Notes: a model not told the origin generated them from the letters alone. Counted from the first letter of the stretch, positions 1 to 8,792 are shown. The stretch: 64,000 nucleotides of DNA from Methylosinus sp. C49 (GCF_009936375.1 NZ_AP022332.1:992001-1056000); one strand, 5' to 3'. Numbers and translations: made by a program.

Positions 1-57
1 CGCTTCGCCGGCGACACGGCGGTGTTCGGCAAGGGCGAGGTGCTGCTGCCGGCGTGA
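1..57 (+). CDS. 3' end of an unidentified protein (partial)
   Basis: The first 57 bases read without a stop in frame 1 and end in TGA, giving an 18-residue C-terminal tail ending GEVLLPA. Codon use looks coding (G/C at third positions). The fragment is too short to assign a family; the gene would start upstream of the window. It ends 38 bases before the convergent MarR gene stops. Confidence 0.35.
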   Translation, partial: RFAGDTAVFGKGEVLLPA

Positions 58-95
58 GCCATGCGCAGCAGCGCTCGATACGCCGACATCGAAAC

Positions 96-578
96 TCAGC
101 CGCTCGAAGAGCGCTCGCACCCTTGCGCTGCCTCTCGCGTTCGGCCTTCTTCCAGCCCGGACGCGAGCGTCGCGAGCAGCGCCCGCGCCGCGGCGATATC
201 CTTGTCCTGCATTTTCGCCGATAGGGCGTCCATCCACTCGGCTTGCAGCTTCATCACCTCTCGATACGCCGCCGCGCCCTGCGGCGTAGCGCTGAGCAGC
301 TTGGCGCGCACGTGCTTCGGATTGGGGCTGTAGAGCGCAAATCCCTCCCGCGCCAGCTCATCGCCCAAGCGCTGGACCCCCTGCCGGCTCTGCGACAGGC
401 GGCGGCCGATTTCCGCTATTGTCGCCGCTCGGTGGACGATGACGCCCATGACCTGCCAACGGGCGGCGGTCAGGCCAAAGGGCGCAGTGAGCCTGTTGCC
501 GAACTCCGTCAGGCGGCCCGCGGTCAGCAATATCTCCCATACGAGCCCGCTCAGAGCTTCGCCGCGCGAAGTCGGCAT
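96..578 (-). CDS. MarR-family transcriptional regulator
   Basis: A 160-residue protein with the MarR winged-helix layout: N-terminal dimerisation helices (about 10-35), helix-turn-helix around 50-85 with TIAEIGRRLSQSRQGVQRL as the recognition unit, a beta wing rich in basic residues near 90-100 (NPKHVRAK), then C-terminal dimerisation helices. MarR dimers usually repress neighbouring divergent genes and let go on binding a small ligand. It is divergent from the SnoaL-like gene, and two palindromes lie in the 72-base gap, so autoregulation plus repression of that neighbour is the likely arrangement (inference). The ligand is unknown. Confidence 0.85.
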   Translation of the reverse strand: MPTSRGEALSGLVWEILLTAGRLTEFGNRLTAPFGLTAARWQVMGVIVHRAATIAEIGRRLSQSRQGVQRLGDELAREGFALYSPNPKHVRAKLLSATPQGAAAYREVMKLQAEWMDALSAKMQDKDIAAARALLATLASGLEEGRTREAAQGCERSSSG

Positions 579-606
579 GACCGATCCTCCCTGAACAGCC
601 TGGATA

Positions 607-649
607 TTGACAATATGCTGTCAAAATGCAAAAAAGACAATATATTGTC
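607..649. promoter_or_regulatory. Two palindromic operators between marR and the SnoaL-like gene
   Basis: Two AT-rich dyads occupy the divergent promoter. The first is TTGACA-N6-TGTCAA at 607-624. The second is the perfect 14-base palindrome GACAATATATTGTC at 636-649. Both carry GACAAT/GACAG-type half-sites, with centres 27 bases apart. The second ends just before the ATG at 651, so a bound dimer would block both promoters. MarR binding is inferred from position and symmetry. Confidence 0.65.
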
Positions 650-650
650 A

Positions 651-1058
651 ATGGAGAGCGCCATGACGCCGACGGAGCTCGTCGAAGGCCTGTATGAGGA
701 TTGTCTGAATAAACGCCGGCTCGACCGGCTCGCCGAATATCTCGCCGCGGAATTCATCGGCGCCAATGGCGAAAGCGGCCCCGAGGGCTTCCGGCGGACG
801 ATCGAGCGCATGGTCTCTGCGTTTCCCGACCTCCGATTCGAAATCGAGGATTTGTTCGCGGCCGGCGAAAAAGTGTGCTTGCGATGGCGTTTTCAGGCGG
901 CGCAGCTCGGGCCGCTGGCCGGCGTCGCTCCTTCCGGCAAAACCGTCGTTCAAGAGGGGATCGCCATCTATCACGCCGCCGGCGGCAAGCTCTCCCGAGC
1001 ATGGCTGCAGGTCGATCGACTGGGCGTCCTGCAGCAGATCGGAGCGGTGACGCTCTGA
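651..1058 (+). CDS. SnoaL-like (NTF2-fold) polyketide cyclase family protein
   Basis: A 135-residue protein. The N-terminal helical part (LVEGLYEDCLNKRRLDRL), the segment FRRTIERMVSAFPDLRFEIED and the C-terminal strands match the SnoaL-like/ester cyclase NTF2 fold. These are cone-shaped small-molecule-binding or cyclising proteins of very diverse function, so no substrate can be named. Start: ATG at 651 or 663; both lie directly after the operator palindromes. The divergent MarR regulator suggests induction by the small molecule that this protein handles (inference). Confidence 0.7.
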   Translation: MESAMTPTELVEGLYEDCLNKRRLDRLAEYLAAEFIGANGESGPEGFRRTIERMVSAFPDLRFEIEDLFAAGEKVCLRWRFQAAQLGPLAGVAPSGKTVVQEGIAIYHAAGGKLSRAWLQVDRLGVLQQIGAVTL

Positions 1059-1337
1059 CCGCGCCCGCCGCCGCCGGCCACATATGGGAGGATTGCCCGA
1101 TCACAACCGCGCAGGGCCGCCGCGGCGCATGTCGTTTCTCTCGAAACTTCCATAGGTTGCGGCGACGTCGGGAAGATTTGACGACACCCCGTCTCAAATT
1201 GCCGAATTGCGTGGGGCAGAGCTTCATGCTAGTCAATCGCCTAGCTCAAACCTGCCGGCTCATGCGGCCAAGCGCAAAGCAGCGAGAAGCGGGATGAGAC
1301 ATTCGCCTCGAAAGGGCGATTTCTTCGAACGGAGGAG

Positions 1338-1421
1338 ATGAACATGGCCTGGACCGCCCCGGTGATCGTCGAAGTCTGCGTCGGCATGGAAATCACCAGC
1401 TACGAATCCGCCGAAATCTAA
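1338..1421 (+). CDS. pqqA: PqqA, coenzyme PQQ precursor peptide (27 aa)
   Basis: A 27-residue ORF begins at ATG 1338 directly after a strong GGAGGAG ribosome site (1331-1336). Its C-terminal half contains the PqqA signature Glu18-x3-Tyr22 in MEITSYESAE. In PQQ biosynthesis the radical-SAM enzyme PqqE, with PqqD, cross-links this Glu and Tyr, and the peptide is then cut and oxidised to PQQ, the cofactor of MxaF encoded at 24465-26330. N-terminal MAWTAPVIVEVCVGM is also typical of alphaproteobacterial PqqA. No pqqB-E follows: the transcript ends at a terminator 48 bases downstream, so this is an orphan precursor gene. A second in-frame ATG at 1344 would give 25 residues. Confidence 0.93.
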   Translation: MNMAWTAPVIVEVCVGMEITSYESAEI

Positions 1422-1434
1422 TTTGTAGATTTCG
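1412..1434 (+). other. Compact hairpin over the pqqA stop codon
   Basis: CGAAATCTA (1412-1420) and TAGATTTCG (1426-1434) form a perfect 9-base-pair stem with a 5-base loop. The stem contains the TAA stop. Such a 3' hairpin could protect the very short mRNA from 3' exonucleases or influence termination; both roles are inferred. Confidence 0.6.
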
Positions 1435-1468
1435 CGCGCCGCTTCCCTCGAGAGGCGGTTGAAATTTG

Positions 1469-1526
1469 CGAGCCGGTAAGAAGCCCGCTCTCCTTTGAGG
1501 AGGCGACCTTCTTACCGGCTCGTTTT
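1469..1526 (+). terminator. Rho-independent terminator of pqqA
   Basis: A perfect 15-base inverted repeat (1469-1483 with 1508-1522) encloses a 24-base loop and is followed by TTTT at 1523-1526. It isolates pqqA from the di-haem gene at 1825. I see no gene between 1527 and 1824. Confidence 0.85.
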
Positions 1527-1824
1527 GCTTGCGCCTATTCGCGGCGGGGCCGCCCCCGCTGCGCGCCCTCGGCGCTGGATTGCTTCACCCCAGCGCTCAG
1601 CGTCGGCCGATGGGTTCCCGAGCAAGCCTGAGCCTCGCCGGGGTCGCTCTCTGCAGGACAAACCGGCGCATTCGCGCCCTGGCTTCGCCGCGCCACGCGG
1701 CGACAATCCGACCGCGCGAGTATGTTTTTCGAGACAGCGGCTTGCCGCGTCTCACGAATGGATACAGGATGCGCGCGCCGAGCTTCGGCTCCGCGGACCA
1801 TGTGTTAGAAAACGGCGGACCATC

Positions 1825-2862
1825 ATGACGTCTTTCGGAAAATCTTCATTGCTGGCAGCGCTCGCGGCGGCGGGACTGACAGTCGCCACGGCCGCTCTGG
1901 CCGCAGGAGCCGACGCCTCGCTCCTCGCCGACGCCAAACGCGTTTTCGCGCCTCTGCCGGCCTCGCCGAGCGCCACATCCGCCCAGGCCGAGCTCGGCCG
2001 GCGGCTGTTCTTCGAAAATCGCGTTTCCGCCGATGGCAATGTCAGCTGCTCACATTGCCATTTGCCCGAGAAGCAGGGCGCCGACGGGCTGCCGAAATCC
2101 TTCGGCGTGTTCGGCAAGCTCAATCCGCGCAATGCGCCGACGATCTTCAACGCTGCGCTTCAGTTCAAGGCGCATTGGCGCGGCGACCGCGAGACGATCG
2201 AGGAGCAGGCCGAGAAGTCTCCGACCGGCGCGGTGAGCTTCGGCAACCCCGATTTCGCGACAGTGATCGCCAAGCTGAAATCCATCCCCGGCTATACGGA
2301 GGCCTTCGCCAAGGCCTTCCCCGGCGAGGCGGACCCGGTGACGCAGAAGAACTGGGGCAAGGCGCTGGGCGTCTATGAGCGCACGCTGCCGCAGCCAACG
2401 CGCTTCGACGCTTATCTGAACGGCGACGCCAAGGCGCTGACCCCGGCCGAGCAGGCGGGCCTACGCAAATTCATCGATATCGGCTGCGCCGGCTGTCACG
2501 ACGGCGTCGGAATAGGCGGCGACAAATTCGCCAAATTCGGCGTCGTGGAAGACTATTGGAAGCAGACGGGCTCCAAGGACCCGGACAAGGGTCGCGCCGA
2601 TGTGACCAAGAATGACGCTGACCTCTATGTCTTCAAGGTCCCGAGCCTGCGCAATGTGGCCAAGACCGGCCCCTATTTCCACGACGGCTCGGTGGCCGAG
2701 CTGCCGCAGGCCGTGCGCGTGATCGCCAAGGTCCAATTGGGCGCCGATCTCTCCGACAAGGATGTCGCGGCGATCACCGCTTTCCTCGGCGCGTTGACGC
2801 AGCCGGCGCCGGCCGATTACTCCGCGCTCACGCCTTTCCCGGACGAGCCGGCGAAAAAATAA
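1825..2862 (+). CDS. Di-haem cytochrome c peroxidase / MauG-family protein
   Basis: A 345-residue exported protein. It has a signal peptide (1-~27, ending TAALAAG) and two c-type haem sites, CSHCH at 75-79 and CAGCH at 221-225, in the order and spacing of bacterial di-haem peroxidases. Family landmarks include LGRRLFFENRVS before the first haem, APTIFNA, and VPSLRNVAKTGPYFHDGSV near the C-terminus. It would act in the periplasm, reducing H2O2 with electrons from a small cytochrome, or like MauG oxidising a protein or cofactor precursor; the sequence does not decide. The ATG at 1825 is chosen because the signal peptide starts there. A role beside pqqA in redox-cofactor chemistry is possible but unproven. 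Confidence 0.88.
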   Translation: MTSFGKSSLLAALAAAGLTVATAALAAGADASLLADAKRVFAPLPASPSATSAQAELGRRLFFENRVSADGNVSCSHCHLPEKQGADGLPKSFGVFGKLNPRNAPTIFNAALQFKAHWRGDRETIEEQAEKSPTGAVSFGNPDFATVIAKLKSIPGYTEAFAKAFPGEADPVTQKNWGKALGVYERTLPQPTRFDAYLNGDAKALTPAEQAGLRKFIDIGCAGCHDGVGIGGDKFAKFGVVEDYWKQTGSKDPDKGRADVTKNDADLYVFKVPSLRNVAKTGPYFHDGSVAELPQAVRVIAKVQLGADLSDKDVAAITAFLGALTQPAPADYSALTPFPDEPAKK

Positions 2863-2886
2863 ATCGGAACAACAGCGCAAAAAAAG

Positions 2887-2917
2887 CGGCGGTCCCGAAA
2901 ACAGGGACCGCCGTTTT
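2887..2917. terminator. Bidirectional terminator between the peroxidase and TIGR02300 genes
   Basis: CGGCGGTCCC (2887-2896) and GGGACCGCCG (2904-2913) form a perfect 10-base-pair stem. It is preceded by a run of A (2878-2885) and followed by TTTT, so it can end transcripts from both convergent genes. Confidence 0.9.
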
Positions 2918-2921
2918 CGTC

Positions 2922-3287
2922 TCAGCCTTCTTCGTCCGTGTCGATGTCGCCATCGATGAGGCCGGCGACGTCGTCGTCCTCCTCCTCCTCATTCTCGAGG
3001 AAGGTGTCGTCCTCCTCGGCCGCATCGTCGATCTCGACGTCCTCGTCCGCCTCGATCGATTCGGCCTTGTTCTCGGCGGCTTCCACCTCGTCGAGCGAGA
3101 CGATCTCCGCGTCCTTCTCGCCCTCGGCCGCCTCGTCCGGGTCGACATTGCGGGAGGCGATTCGCGACGTCACGATATGGAAAATCGCGCCGCACTTCGG
3201 GCAGACGACCGGATCCTTGTTCAGATCGAAAAATTTGACGCCGCAAGACTGACATTGGCGCTTGGCGCCGAGTTCGGGTTTGGCCAC
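2922..3287 (-). CDS. TIGR02300 family zinc-ribbon acidic protein
   Basis: A 121-residue protein with an N-terminal zinc ribbon (CQSCG near 12-16, CPKCG near 29-33) around the diagnostic FFDLN motif, followed by a long, almost purely acidic low-complexity tail rich in Asp and Glu. This is the architecture of the alphaproteobacterial TIGR02300 family, whose function is not established. The family often neighbours core genes. Convergent with the di-haem peroxidase gene across a shared terminator. Confidence 0.9.
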   Translation of the reverse strand: MAKPELGAKRQCQSCGVKFFDLNKDPVVCPKCGAIFHIVTSRIASRNVDPDEAAEGEKDAEIVSLDEVEAAENKAESIEADEDVEIDDAAEEDDTFLENEEEEDDDVAGLIDGDIDTDEEG

Positions 3288-3526
3288 GGTCCTTGCATCC
3301 TCGAGATAGAGCGGTGTGGGACCGCCCGTGGAGACTTTGGTCGGGCGCTCGGTTAGTTTGCCCTTGCCCGGCTGTCAAATGAGAAATCGAACGCGAGCCT
3401 GTCAAGCCGCACGCGCCGAAAAGCCACGGTTTGCACGCGAATCGCCGAAAATCGCGCCTTTGATGCGGCGCCGGCCGCGCGAGGGCCATTGCCAAGCGCG
3501 GCCCGACTTGGCATATCTGCTCCGCC

Positions 3527-3600
3527 GCGGGTGTAGCTCAATGGTAGAGCAGCAGCCTTCCAAGCTGAATACGAGGGTTCGATTCCCTTCACCCGCTCCA
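3527..3600 (+). tRNA. tRNA-Gly (anticodon TCC)
   Basis: A 74-base cloverleaf including encoded CCA. The acceptor stem GCGGGTG pairs with CACCCGC, the D arm is GCTC/GAGC, the anticodon loop is CTTCCAA with TCC at 34-36, and the T arm is AGGGTTCGATTCCCT. The discriminator base is T. This tRNA reads GGA/GGG glycine codons. Confidence 0.97.
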
Positions 3601-3638
3601 ACGCCCACATTCCAAAATAGGGGAGGCGGTCATGAGAC

Positions 3639-3876
3639 ATGACAGCGATTTCGACGCCCCGGCGTGCTTTCGAGCCCACATCCAAACGTCGCAAGGGCTT
3701 TAATTCGGAAACCAACGTCAAGCGCGGCCTGCGCTTTGTCCACGGCGACAAGGAGCTCGTCGAAAAGCTCGGCCGCGCGGATCCCTGCCCCTGCGGCTCC
3801 GGCCGTAGCTTTCAAGCGCTGCTGCATGAAGACGGGCCGGTATGACGGCGCGACGAGACATCACTACTTTCCGTGA
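3639..3876 (+). pseudogene. SEC-C zinc-motif protein, broken by a single-base frameshift
   Basis: The first reading frame (3639-3845) gives [20 protein letters not shown]...[11 protein letters not shown], the start of a SEC-C zinc-binding protein (pattern CxCGSGxxxxxCC). It then changes to an unrelated tail. The rest of the motif, [15 protein letters not shown], is present one frame over and runs to 3876. Removing one base of the TTTC at about 3811-3814 restores an uninterrupted ~78-residue protein. Either the gene is freshly broken or there is a sequencing error or genuine frameshift. SEC-C motifs bind zinc and occur in SecA C-termini and YchJ-type proteins. Confidence 0.7.
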
Positions 3877-3944
3877 CTAGGCTAGAGTATCCGGTTCGGC
3901 TCGAACTGGAAAAGCTTCGGCATTGCTTTTATCGCATCCGTGCT

Positions 3945-3977
3945 TTTCGAGCGAAGCGGCGCCCGCTTCGCTCGAAA
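3945..3977. repeat. 14-base-pair palindromic stem downstream of tex
   Basis: TTTCGAGCGAAGCG (3945-3958) pairs perfectly with CGCTTCGCTCGAAA (3964-3977) around a 5-base loop. There is no clear T-run on either side, so it may be a factor-dependent end for tex (stop at 3984) or a palindromic repeat. The core TTTCGAGCGAAG recurs near 43070. Confidence 0.6.
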
Positions 3978-3983
3978 CTCCAG

Positions 3984-6293
3984 CTAGCGGCCCTTCTGCG
4001 GCGTGCGCATCGCCGCCAGCAGCGCCTCGCCCAGCGCGCCTGCGCCCTTTTGCGGCTCCGGCTGACGCATCTGACGCGGGCTCGCGCCGCCGTCGCGGCG
4101 CTGGCCGCCCGACGGCGCCTGGCGCTGATCCGGCGTGTCGTCGAGCCGCATGGTGAGCGAGATGCGCTTGCGCGGCGCGTCGATCTCCAGCACCTTCACC
4201 TTGACGATATCGCCGGGCTTGGCCGCCTGCCGCGGGTCCTTGATGAAGGTCTTGGACATTGCGGAAATATGGACGAGCCCGTCCTGATGCACGCCGATAT
4301 CCACAAAGGCGCCGAAGGCGGCGACATTGGTGACGACGCCCTCGAGAATCATGCCCGGCTTCAGATCGGAAATCTTCTCGACGCCCTCCTGGAATGTCGC
4401 GGTCTTGAAGGCCGGGCGCGGATCGCGGCCGGGCTTCTCCAGCTCGGCGAAAATATCGGTGACGGTCGGCAGGCCGAAATTCTCGTCGACGAATTGCGCC
4501 GGCCGCAGCTTGCGCAGCTCCGCCGCATTGCCGATGAGCTGCTTTATGTCGGCCTTGGCGGCGGCGAGAATGCGCCGCACCACAGGATAGGCCTCTGGAT
4601 GCACGCCGGAGCGATCGAGCGGATCGTCGCCATCGACGATGCGCAGAAAGCCCGCGCTCTGCTCGAAGGCCTTGGGGCCGAGACGCGGCACTTTCTTCAG
4701 CGCGTCGCGCGTGCGGAACGGACCATTTGCATCGCGATGCGCGACGATGTTGGAGGCCAGCAATTCGCCGACGCCGGACACGCGCGCCAGCAGCGGCGCT
4801 GAGGCGGTGTTGACGTCCACGCCGACAGCGTTCACGCAATCCTCGACGACGGCGTCGAGCGAGTGGGAGAGCTTTACCTCGGAAACATCGTGCTGATATT
4901 GGCCGACGCCGATCGCCTTGGGCTCGATCTTCACCAGCTCGGCGAGCGGGTCTTGCAGGCGGCGCGCGATCGACGCCGCGCCGCGCAGCGACACATCGAG
5001 ATCGGGCAATTCGCGCGAGGCGTATTCCGATGCGGAATAGACGGACGCGCCCGCCTCCGAGACGACGATCTTGGTGAGCTTCAGCTCCGGGAATTTCGAC
5101 ATGAGATCGCCGGCGAGCTTGTCGGTCTCGCGCGAGGCCGTGCCATTGCCGATGGCGATCAGCTCTATGGCGTGCTCGCGCGCGAGCTTGGCGAGAATGG
5201 AGAGCGATTCGTCCCAGCGCCGTTGCGGCTCATGCGGATAGATCGCCGTCGTCGCGACGATCTTGCCGGTCTTGTCGATGACGGCGACCTTGACGCCGGT
5301 GCGGAATCCCGGATCGAGTCCGAGCGTCGCGCGCGCGCCGGCGGGCGCCGCGAGCAGAAGATCACGCAGATTGGCCGCGAAGACGCGAATCGCCTCGTCT
5401 TCCGCGAAACGCCACAGACGCGTGCGCAGATCGACGGAAAGATGCAGCTCGATCTTGGTGCGCCACGCCCAGCGCACCGTGTCGAGCAGCCAACGATCGC
5501 CCGGACGGCCGCGATCGACGATGAGGAAGCGCTGCGCGATCTGGCCCTCATAGCCGACGGCGCCTTCGCTCGGCTCGGCGACCATCTCGAGATCGAGCAT
5601 CTCCTCCTTCTCGCCGCGGAACATCGCGAGAATGCGATGCGACGGAAGCTTGGTGAGCGGCTCGGAGAAATCGAAATAATCGGAGAATTTCGCGCCTGCA
5701 GCCTCTTTGCCGGCGCGCACTTTCGATTTCATCAGGCCTTGCGTCCAGAAGGTCTCGCGCAGACGGCCGATGAGATCGGCGTCTTCCGCGAATCTCTCGA
5801 CGAGAATGGCGCGCGCGCCCTCGAGCGCGGCGGCGGCGTCGGCGACATTCTTCTCGGCGTTCACGAAAGGCTCGGCCTGCGTCTTCGGCTCGCGCTCGGG
5901 ATGGCCGAGCAGAGCTTCGGCGAGCGGCGCCAGGCCGGCCTCGATCGCGATCTGCGCCTTGGTGCGGCGCTTGGGCTTATAGGGAAGATAAATATCCTCG
6001 AGCCGCGCCTTATTGTCGGCGTCCATTATGGTCGCGCGCAGCGCATCGTCGAGCTTTCCCTGCGCTTCGATGGAATCGAGAATCGCTTTGCGGCGATCTT
6101 CCAATTCGCGCAGATAACGCAGGCGCTCTTCCAGATGACGCAGCTGGATGTCGTCGAGCTGGCCGGTCGCCTCCTTGCGATAGCGGGCGATGAAGGGCAC
6201 GGTCGAACCTTGATCGAGCAGGGTGACGGCCGCCTCCACCTGCCAAGGTTTCGCGGAAAGCTCCGTGCTGATTCGTTCGACGATCGACGCCAT
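3984..6293 (-). CDS. tex: Tex family RNA-binding transcription accessory protein
   Basis: A 769-residue protein matching Tex end to end. It has an N-terminal helical region ([39 protein letters not shown]), a YqgF/RNase H-like domain starting [19 protein letters not shown] at about 325, a helix-hairpin-helix region near 490-560 ([22 protein letters not shown]), and a C-terminal S1 RNA-binding domain at about 648-718 ([24 protein letters not shown]). A low-complexity tail rich in Gln, Arg and Gly follows. Tex is a cytoplasmic nucleic-acid-binding protein linked to transcription and stress tolerance, related to eukaryotic Spt6. Length is typical. It is apparently monocistronic. Confidence 0.97.
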   Translation of the reverse strand: MASIVERISTELSAKPWQVEAAVTLLDQGSTVPFIARYRKEATGQLDDIQLRHLEERLRYLRELEDRRKAILDSIEAQGKLDDALRATIMDADNKARLEDIYLPYKPKRRTKAQIAIEAGLAPLAEALLGHPEREPKTQAEPFVNAEKNVADAAAALEGARAILVERFAEDADLIGRLRETFWTQGLMKSKVRAGKEAAGAKFSDYFDFSEPLTKLPSHRILAMFRGEKEEMLDLEMVAEPSEGAVGYEGQIAQRFLIVDRGRPGDRWLLDTVRWAWRTKIELHLSVDLRTRLWRFAEDEAIRVFAANLRDLLLAAPAGARATLGLDPGFRTGVKVAVIDKTGKIVATTAIYPHEPQRRWDESLSILAKLAREHAIELIAIGNGTASRETDKLAGDLMSKFPELKLTKIVVSEAGASVYSASEYASRELPDLDVSLRGAASIARRLQDPLAELVKIEPKAIGVGQYQHDVSEVKLSHSLDAVVEDCVNAVGVDVNTASAPLLARVSGVGELLASNIVAHRDANGPFRTRDALKKVPRLGPKAFEQSAGFLRIVDGDDPLDRSGVHPEAYPVVRRILAAAKADIKQLIGNAAELRKLRPAQFVDENFGLPTVTDIFAELEKPGRDPRPAFKTATFQEGVEKISDLKPGMILEGVVTNVAAFGAFVDIGVHQDGLVHISAMSKTFIKDPRQAAKPGDIVKVKVLEIDAPRKRISLTMRLDDTPDQRQAPSGGQRRDGGASPRQMRQPEPQKGAGALGEALLAAMRTPQKGR

Positions 6294-6413
6294 GCGCTAT
6301 CCCTGTCGGCTGTTCAAAGAGGCGCGTTTTTAGCGTTCGGCGCGGCGCCAAGTCAAAAGCCAAATGTGATGCGCGAAATTCTGTGGACATCCCCGGCGCG
6401 CCGCGCCGCAGCC

Positions 6414-7976
6414 TCATTTGCGCGAATCGGGCAGATGCGGATGCGCCGGCCAGCAGCTTCGCCGCTCGAACTCGAGCCGCGCTTCGCTCGTCGCGCCGAG
6501 CCAGGCCGGAAGCGTCTCGACACGCGCGAGATAATTGGTCGGAAAGATGGACGGATCGGTCTTGCGCCAGCTGGTCAGAAGATCGCAATCCGATATTGCG
6601 AAAGCGGGAGAGACCAGCGCGCGCTTGATCTCCATCGCCGGCGTCGCGGCGGAGACGATGACGATCGCCGATATGATCGAAGCGAGACGGCCGCCGTCGC
6701 GCGGCGTCGACACCGCGACTCCGGCAAAGGCGAAAGCGAGCACGAAGAGCGCCGGCATGGAGGCGCGCATCGCGAGATCATTATTGGGACCGAAGTAATA
6801 GAAGGGCAGCGCCAGCAGCACGATCACGCAAGCGGCGACGAGCGCATGATCGCTCTTTGCGATTTTGTCGCGCGCCGCGACGAGGATCGCCGCATGTGGA
6901 ATCTCGACGAGAATGAAGGTGAGATAGAGGAGCGCGAATCCCGGCGTCGCGGCCAGCCAGCCGTGCTTGACCGATTCCGCGTCGATCGTCAGATAGAGCG
7001 CGATCGGCAGAAAGCTGAGGCCCGCCGCGGCCGCCGCTATGTTGCGCCATGAGAAGAGCGCGTGGCGCAGACGCAGCGCGCAAAAGCCGATGAGCGGCGC
7101 GGCGCCGACCGCGGCGAGCGGCGACCACAGCAGCGACGCTGCGAAGAGAATGGCGAGGAGCGCGAGATCGATCTCCTCGCGCGCCAGCAGCAGCAGCAGC
7201 AGAGCCGTCCACCAGCCCGGCAGCGCGTGATTGGGCACCCAGAACAATTGCGTGACATGCGAGGAATATTGGATCGACGAATTCCACCATTCGAGATGGT
7301 CCGGCAGATCGAGCCCCTCGTGCAAGAGCTGCGGGAGAATGTCGAGCCCGCTGAACAGAATGAAGAGCGCGAGCAAGGGCGCCGCGCGCGCGCCGGCGAG
7401 CTTGGCGATGAAGTAGAGGCAGACGCCGAGCAGCAGCGCATTTTGCGCCAGCATTGCGATATGTGCGCCGACGAGCCCGGCATAATGTCCGATCGCCGCG
7501 GGAATGAGATACATGCCGAGCGGCGCGCGCAGCAGATAATCCTGCCCCTCATAGCGATAGAAGAGCGGAAAGCCCTGCCGCGTCAGATCGGAGAGAACCG
7601 CGTCGCGCACCAGCCAATCGAGATTGGCGTAGAAAAGATGCGTCTCGCCGCCGAGCAGCAGCAGAGCAAAGGCGAGCGCGAGACAGGCGGCGAATGTTCT
7701 CGCATCTATAGGCGCGGCGAGCAGGCCCTCCGCTTTCGGGCGAAAAGAGAAGAGGAGAAAGGCGGCGAGCGCGCAGCCTGCGAGAACAGGCGCGGCGCCG
7801 ACCGCGCCGAACCCGATTGCGAGCGCGGCGTTGCAGAGCAGGAATGCGAATACGCCCGCCTGCAGCAAACGCAGGTTTCGCGGACGCCGAGGGGTTGCGC
7901 CCGTCTCGGCGTCGCGCGGGGGCGCGGAATTCTCTTTCGATGCGTCGTCGGTCGAAGAGAGAGGGGAGAAGCTCAA
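6414..7976 (-). CDS. Polytopic membrane protein, possibly a GT-C type glycosyltransferase
   Basis: A 520-residue protein with about ten to twelve hydrophobic segments beginning near residue 38. An early periplasmic loop reads FYANLDWLVRDAVLSDL, followed by YEGQDYLLRAPLGMYLIP. Acidic residues just after the first membrane segments, then a long multi-span body, resemble GT-C fold glycosyltransferases that use polyprenyl-linked sugars, but no named family is recognised. It is the last gene of a minus-strand operon with GtrA, a GT2 transferase and a methyltransferase, starting 5 bases after the methyltransferase stop. That context supports transfer of the flipped sugar onto a surface glycan (inference). 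Confidence 0.6.
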   Translation of the reverse strand: MSFSPLSSTDDASKENSAPPRDAETGATPRRPRNLRLLQAGVFAFLLCNAALAIGFGAVGAAPVLAGCALAAFLLFSFRPKAEGLLAAPIDARTFAACLALAFALLLLGGETHLFYANLDWLVRDAVLSDLTRQGFPLFYRYEGQDYLLRAPLGMYLIPAAIGHYAGLVGAHIAMLAQNALLLGVCLYFIAKLAGARAAPLLALFILFSGLDILPQLLHEGLDLPDHLEWWNSSIQYSSHVTQLFWVPNHALPGWWTALLLLLLAREEIDLALLAILFAASLLWSPLAAVGAAPLIGFCALRLRHALFSWRNIAAAAAGLSFLPIALYLTIDAESVKHGWLAATPGFALLYLTFILVEIPHAAILVAARDKIAKSDHALVAACVIVLLALPFYYFGPNNDLAMRASMPALFVLAFAFAGVAVSTPRDGGRLASIISAIVIVSAATPAMEIKRALVSPAFAISDCDLLTSWRKTDPSIFPTNYLARVETLPAWLGATSEARLEFERRSCWPAHPHLPDSRK

Positions 7977-7980
7977 AGCG

Positions 7981-8760
7981 TCACCCGATCAGATCGCCGG
8001 CGACGACATAGGATATCCAGGGCGTCAGCGGCGAGCGCCGAATGTCGCAGCGGCCGAGGCCGAAGACCTCCGCGAGCGCGACGGTCTCGCCCGGATATTC
8101 CGGGCAGTTGAGCTGATCGAAGACCAGCACGGAGCGTCGCGTCAGATGCGGGCGCAGACGCTCCAGGCAGGCTTTGGTCGGCGCATAAATGTCGAAATCG
8201 AAATAGGCCAGCGCGACAATCGTCTCGGGATGACGCCGCAGATAGGCGTCGAGCGTCTGCGCCGCGTCGCCCTTGACGATCTCGTGCTTGCCGATATGCG
8301 CGATCGGCGCTTCGGATTCGTGATGGCGCAGGACGGCGGCGAGATGGTTCTCGTAGCCCGCGCCGGAGCTGTAGGCGCCGTCCTGCGCAGATTCGTGCGT
8401 TCCGTCCTTGGCCGAACAGCCGGCGAGGCCTGCGAATGTATCGAAAACGGCGAGCTTGCGGGTGAAATTATAGGGTTCGAAAATCGCCCGCAGATTGGTG
8501 AGCAGCGCGGCCGTGCGGCCATAGCAGGTGCCGAATTCGAACAGCGAGCCGTTCGTCTCGAGCACATGGCTGCGATAGAGGTCGCTCAAGGTCAGCATGC
8601 GGGACAGTTCCTGCCGGCTCAGATAGAGCGACAGCTGTGAATAGACGAGCTCGGCCGGCGGGATCGGCGAGGAGGAGAAGACGCGCGCGAAGGCCTCGCG
8701 ATTGGCTTTCTCGGTTTTCGACGAGCGCGGCGAGAAATCGGCGGTCTGCTCTTCGGTCAT
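7981..8760 (-). CDS. Class I SAM-dependent methyltransferase, TylF-like
   Basis: A 259-residue protein with a Rossmann methyltransferase core. Motif I is LFEFGTCYGRTAAL near 95-110, followed by the acidic strand LAVFDTFAG and a later metal-coordinating style segment FDFDIYAPTKACLERL and LVFDQLNCPEYPGE. This Asp-rich C-terminal half resembles the TylF/macrocin O-methyltransferase group, which methylates sugar hydroxyls. The ATG at 8760 follows the family start. It lies between the GT2 gene and the membrane protein gene, so a methylated surface sugar is the likely product (inference). Confidence 0.8.
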   Translation of the reverse strand: MTEEQTADFSPRSSKTEKANREAFARVFSSSPIPPAELVYSQLSLYLSRQELSRMLTLSDLYRSHVLETNGSLFEFGTCYGRTAALLTNLRAIFEPYNFTRKLAVFDTFAGLAGCSAKDGTHESAQDGAYSSGAGYENHLAAVLRHHESEAPIAHIGKHEIVKGDAAQTLDAYLRRHPETIVALAYFDFDIYAPTKACLERLRPHLTRRSVLVFDQLNCPEYPGETVALAEVFGLGRCDIRRSPLTPWISYVVAGDLIG

Positions 8761-8792
8761 GACGATTGTCTCCGTTTCGGGGTCGGGCGAGA

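Noticed and set aside
4863-7052. A 729-codon frame opposite tex and the 520-residue membrane protein
   Set aside because: Crosses two well-supported genes on the other strand and has no recognisable domain.
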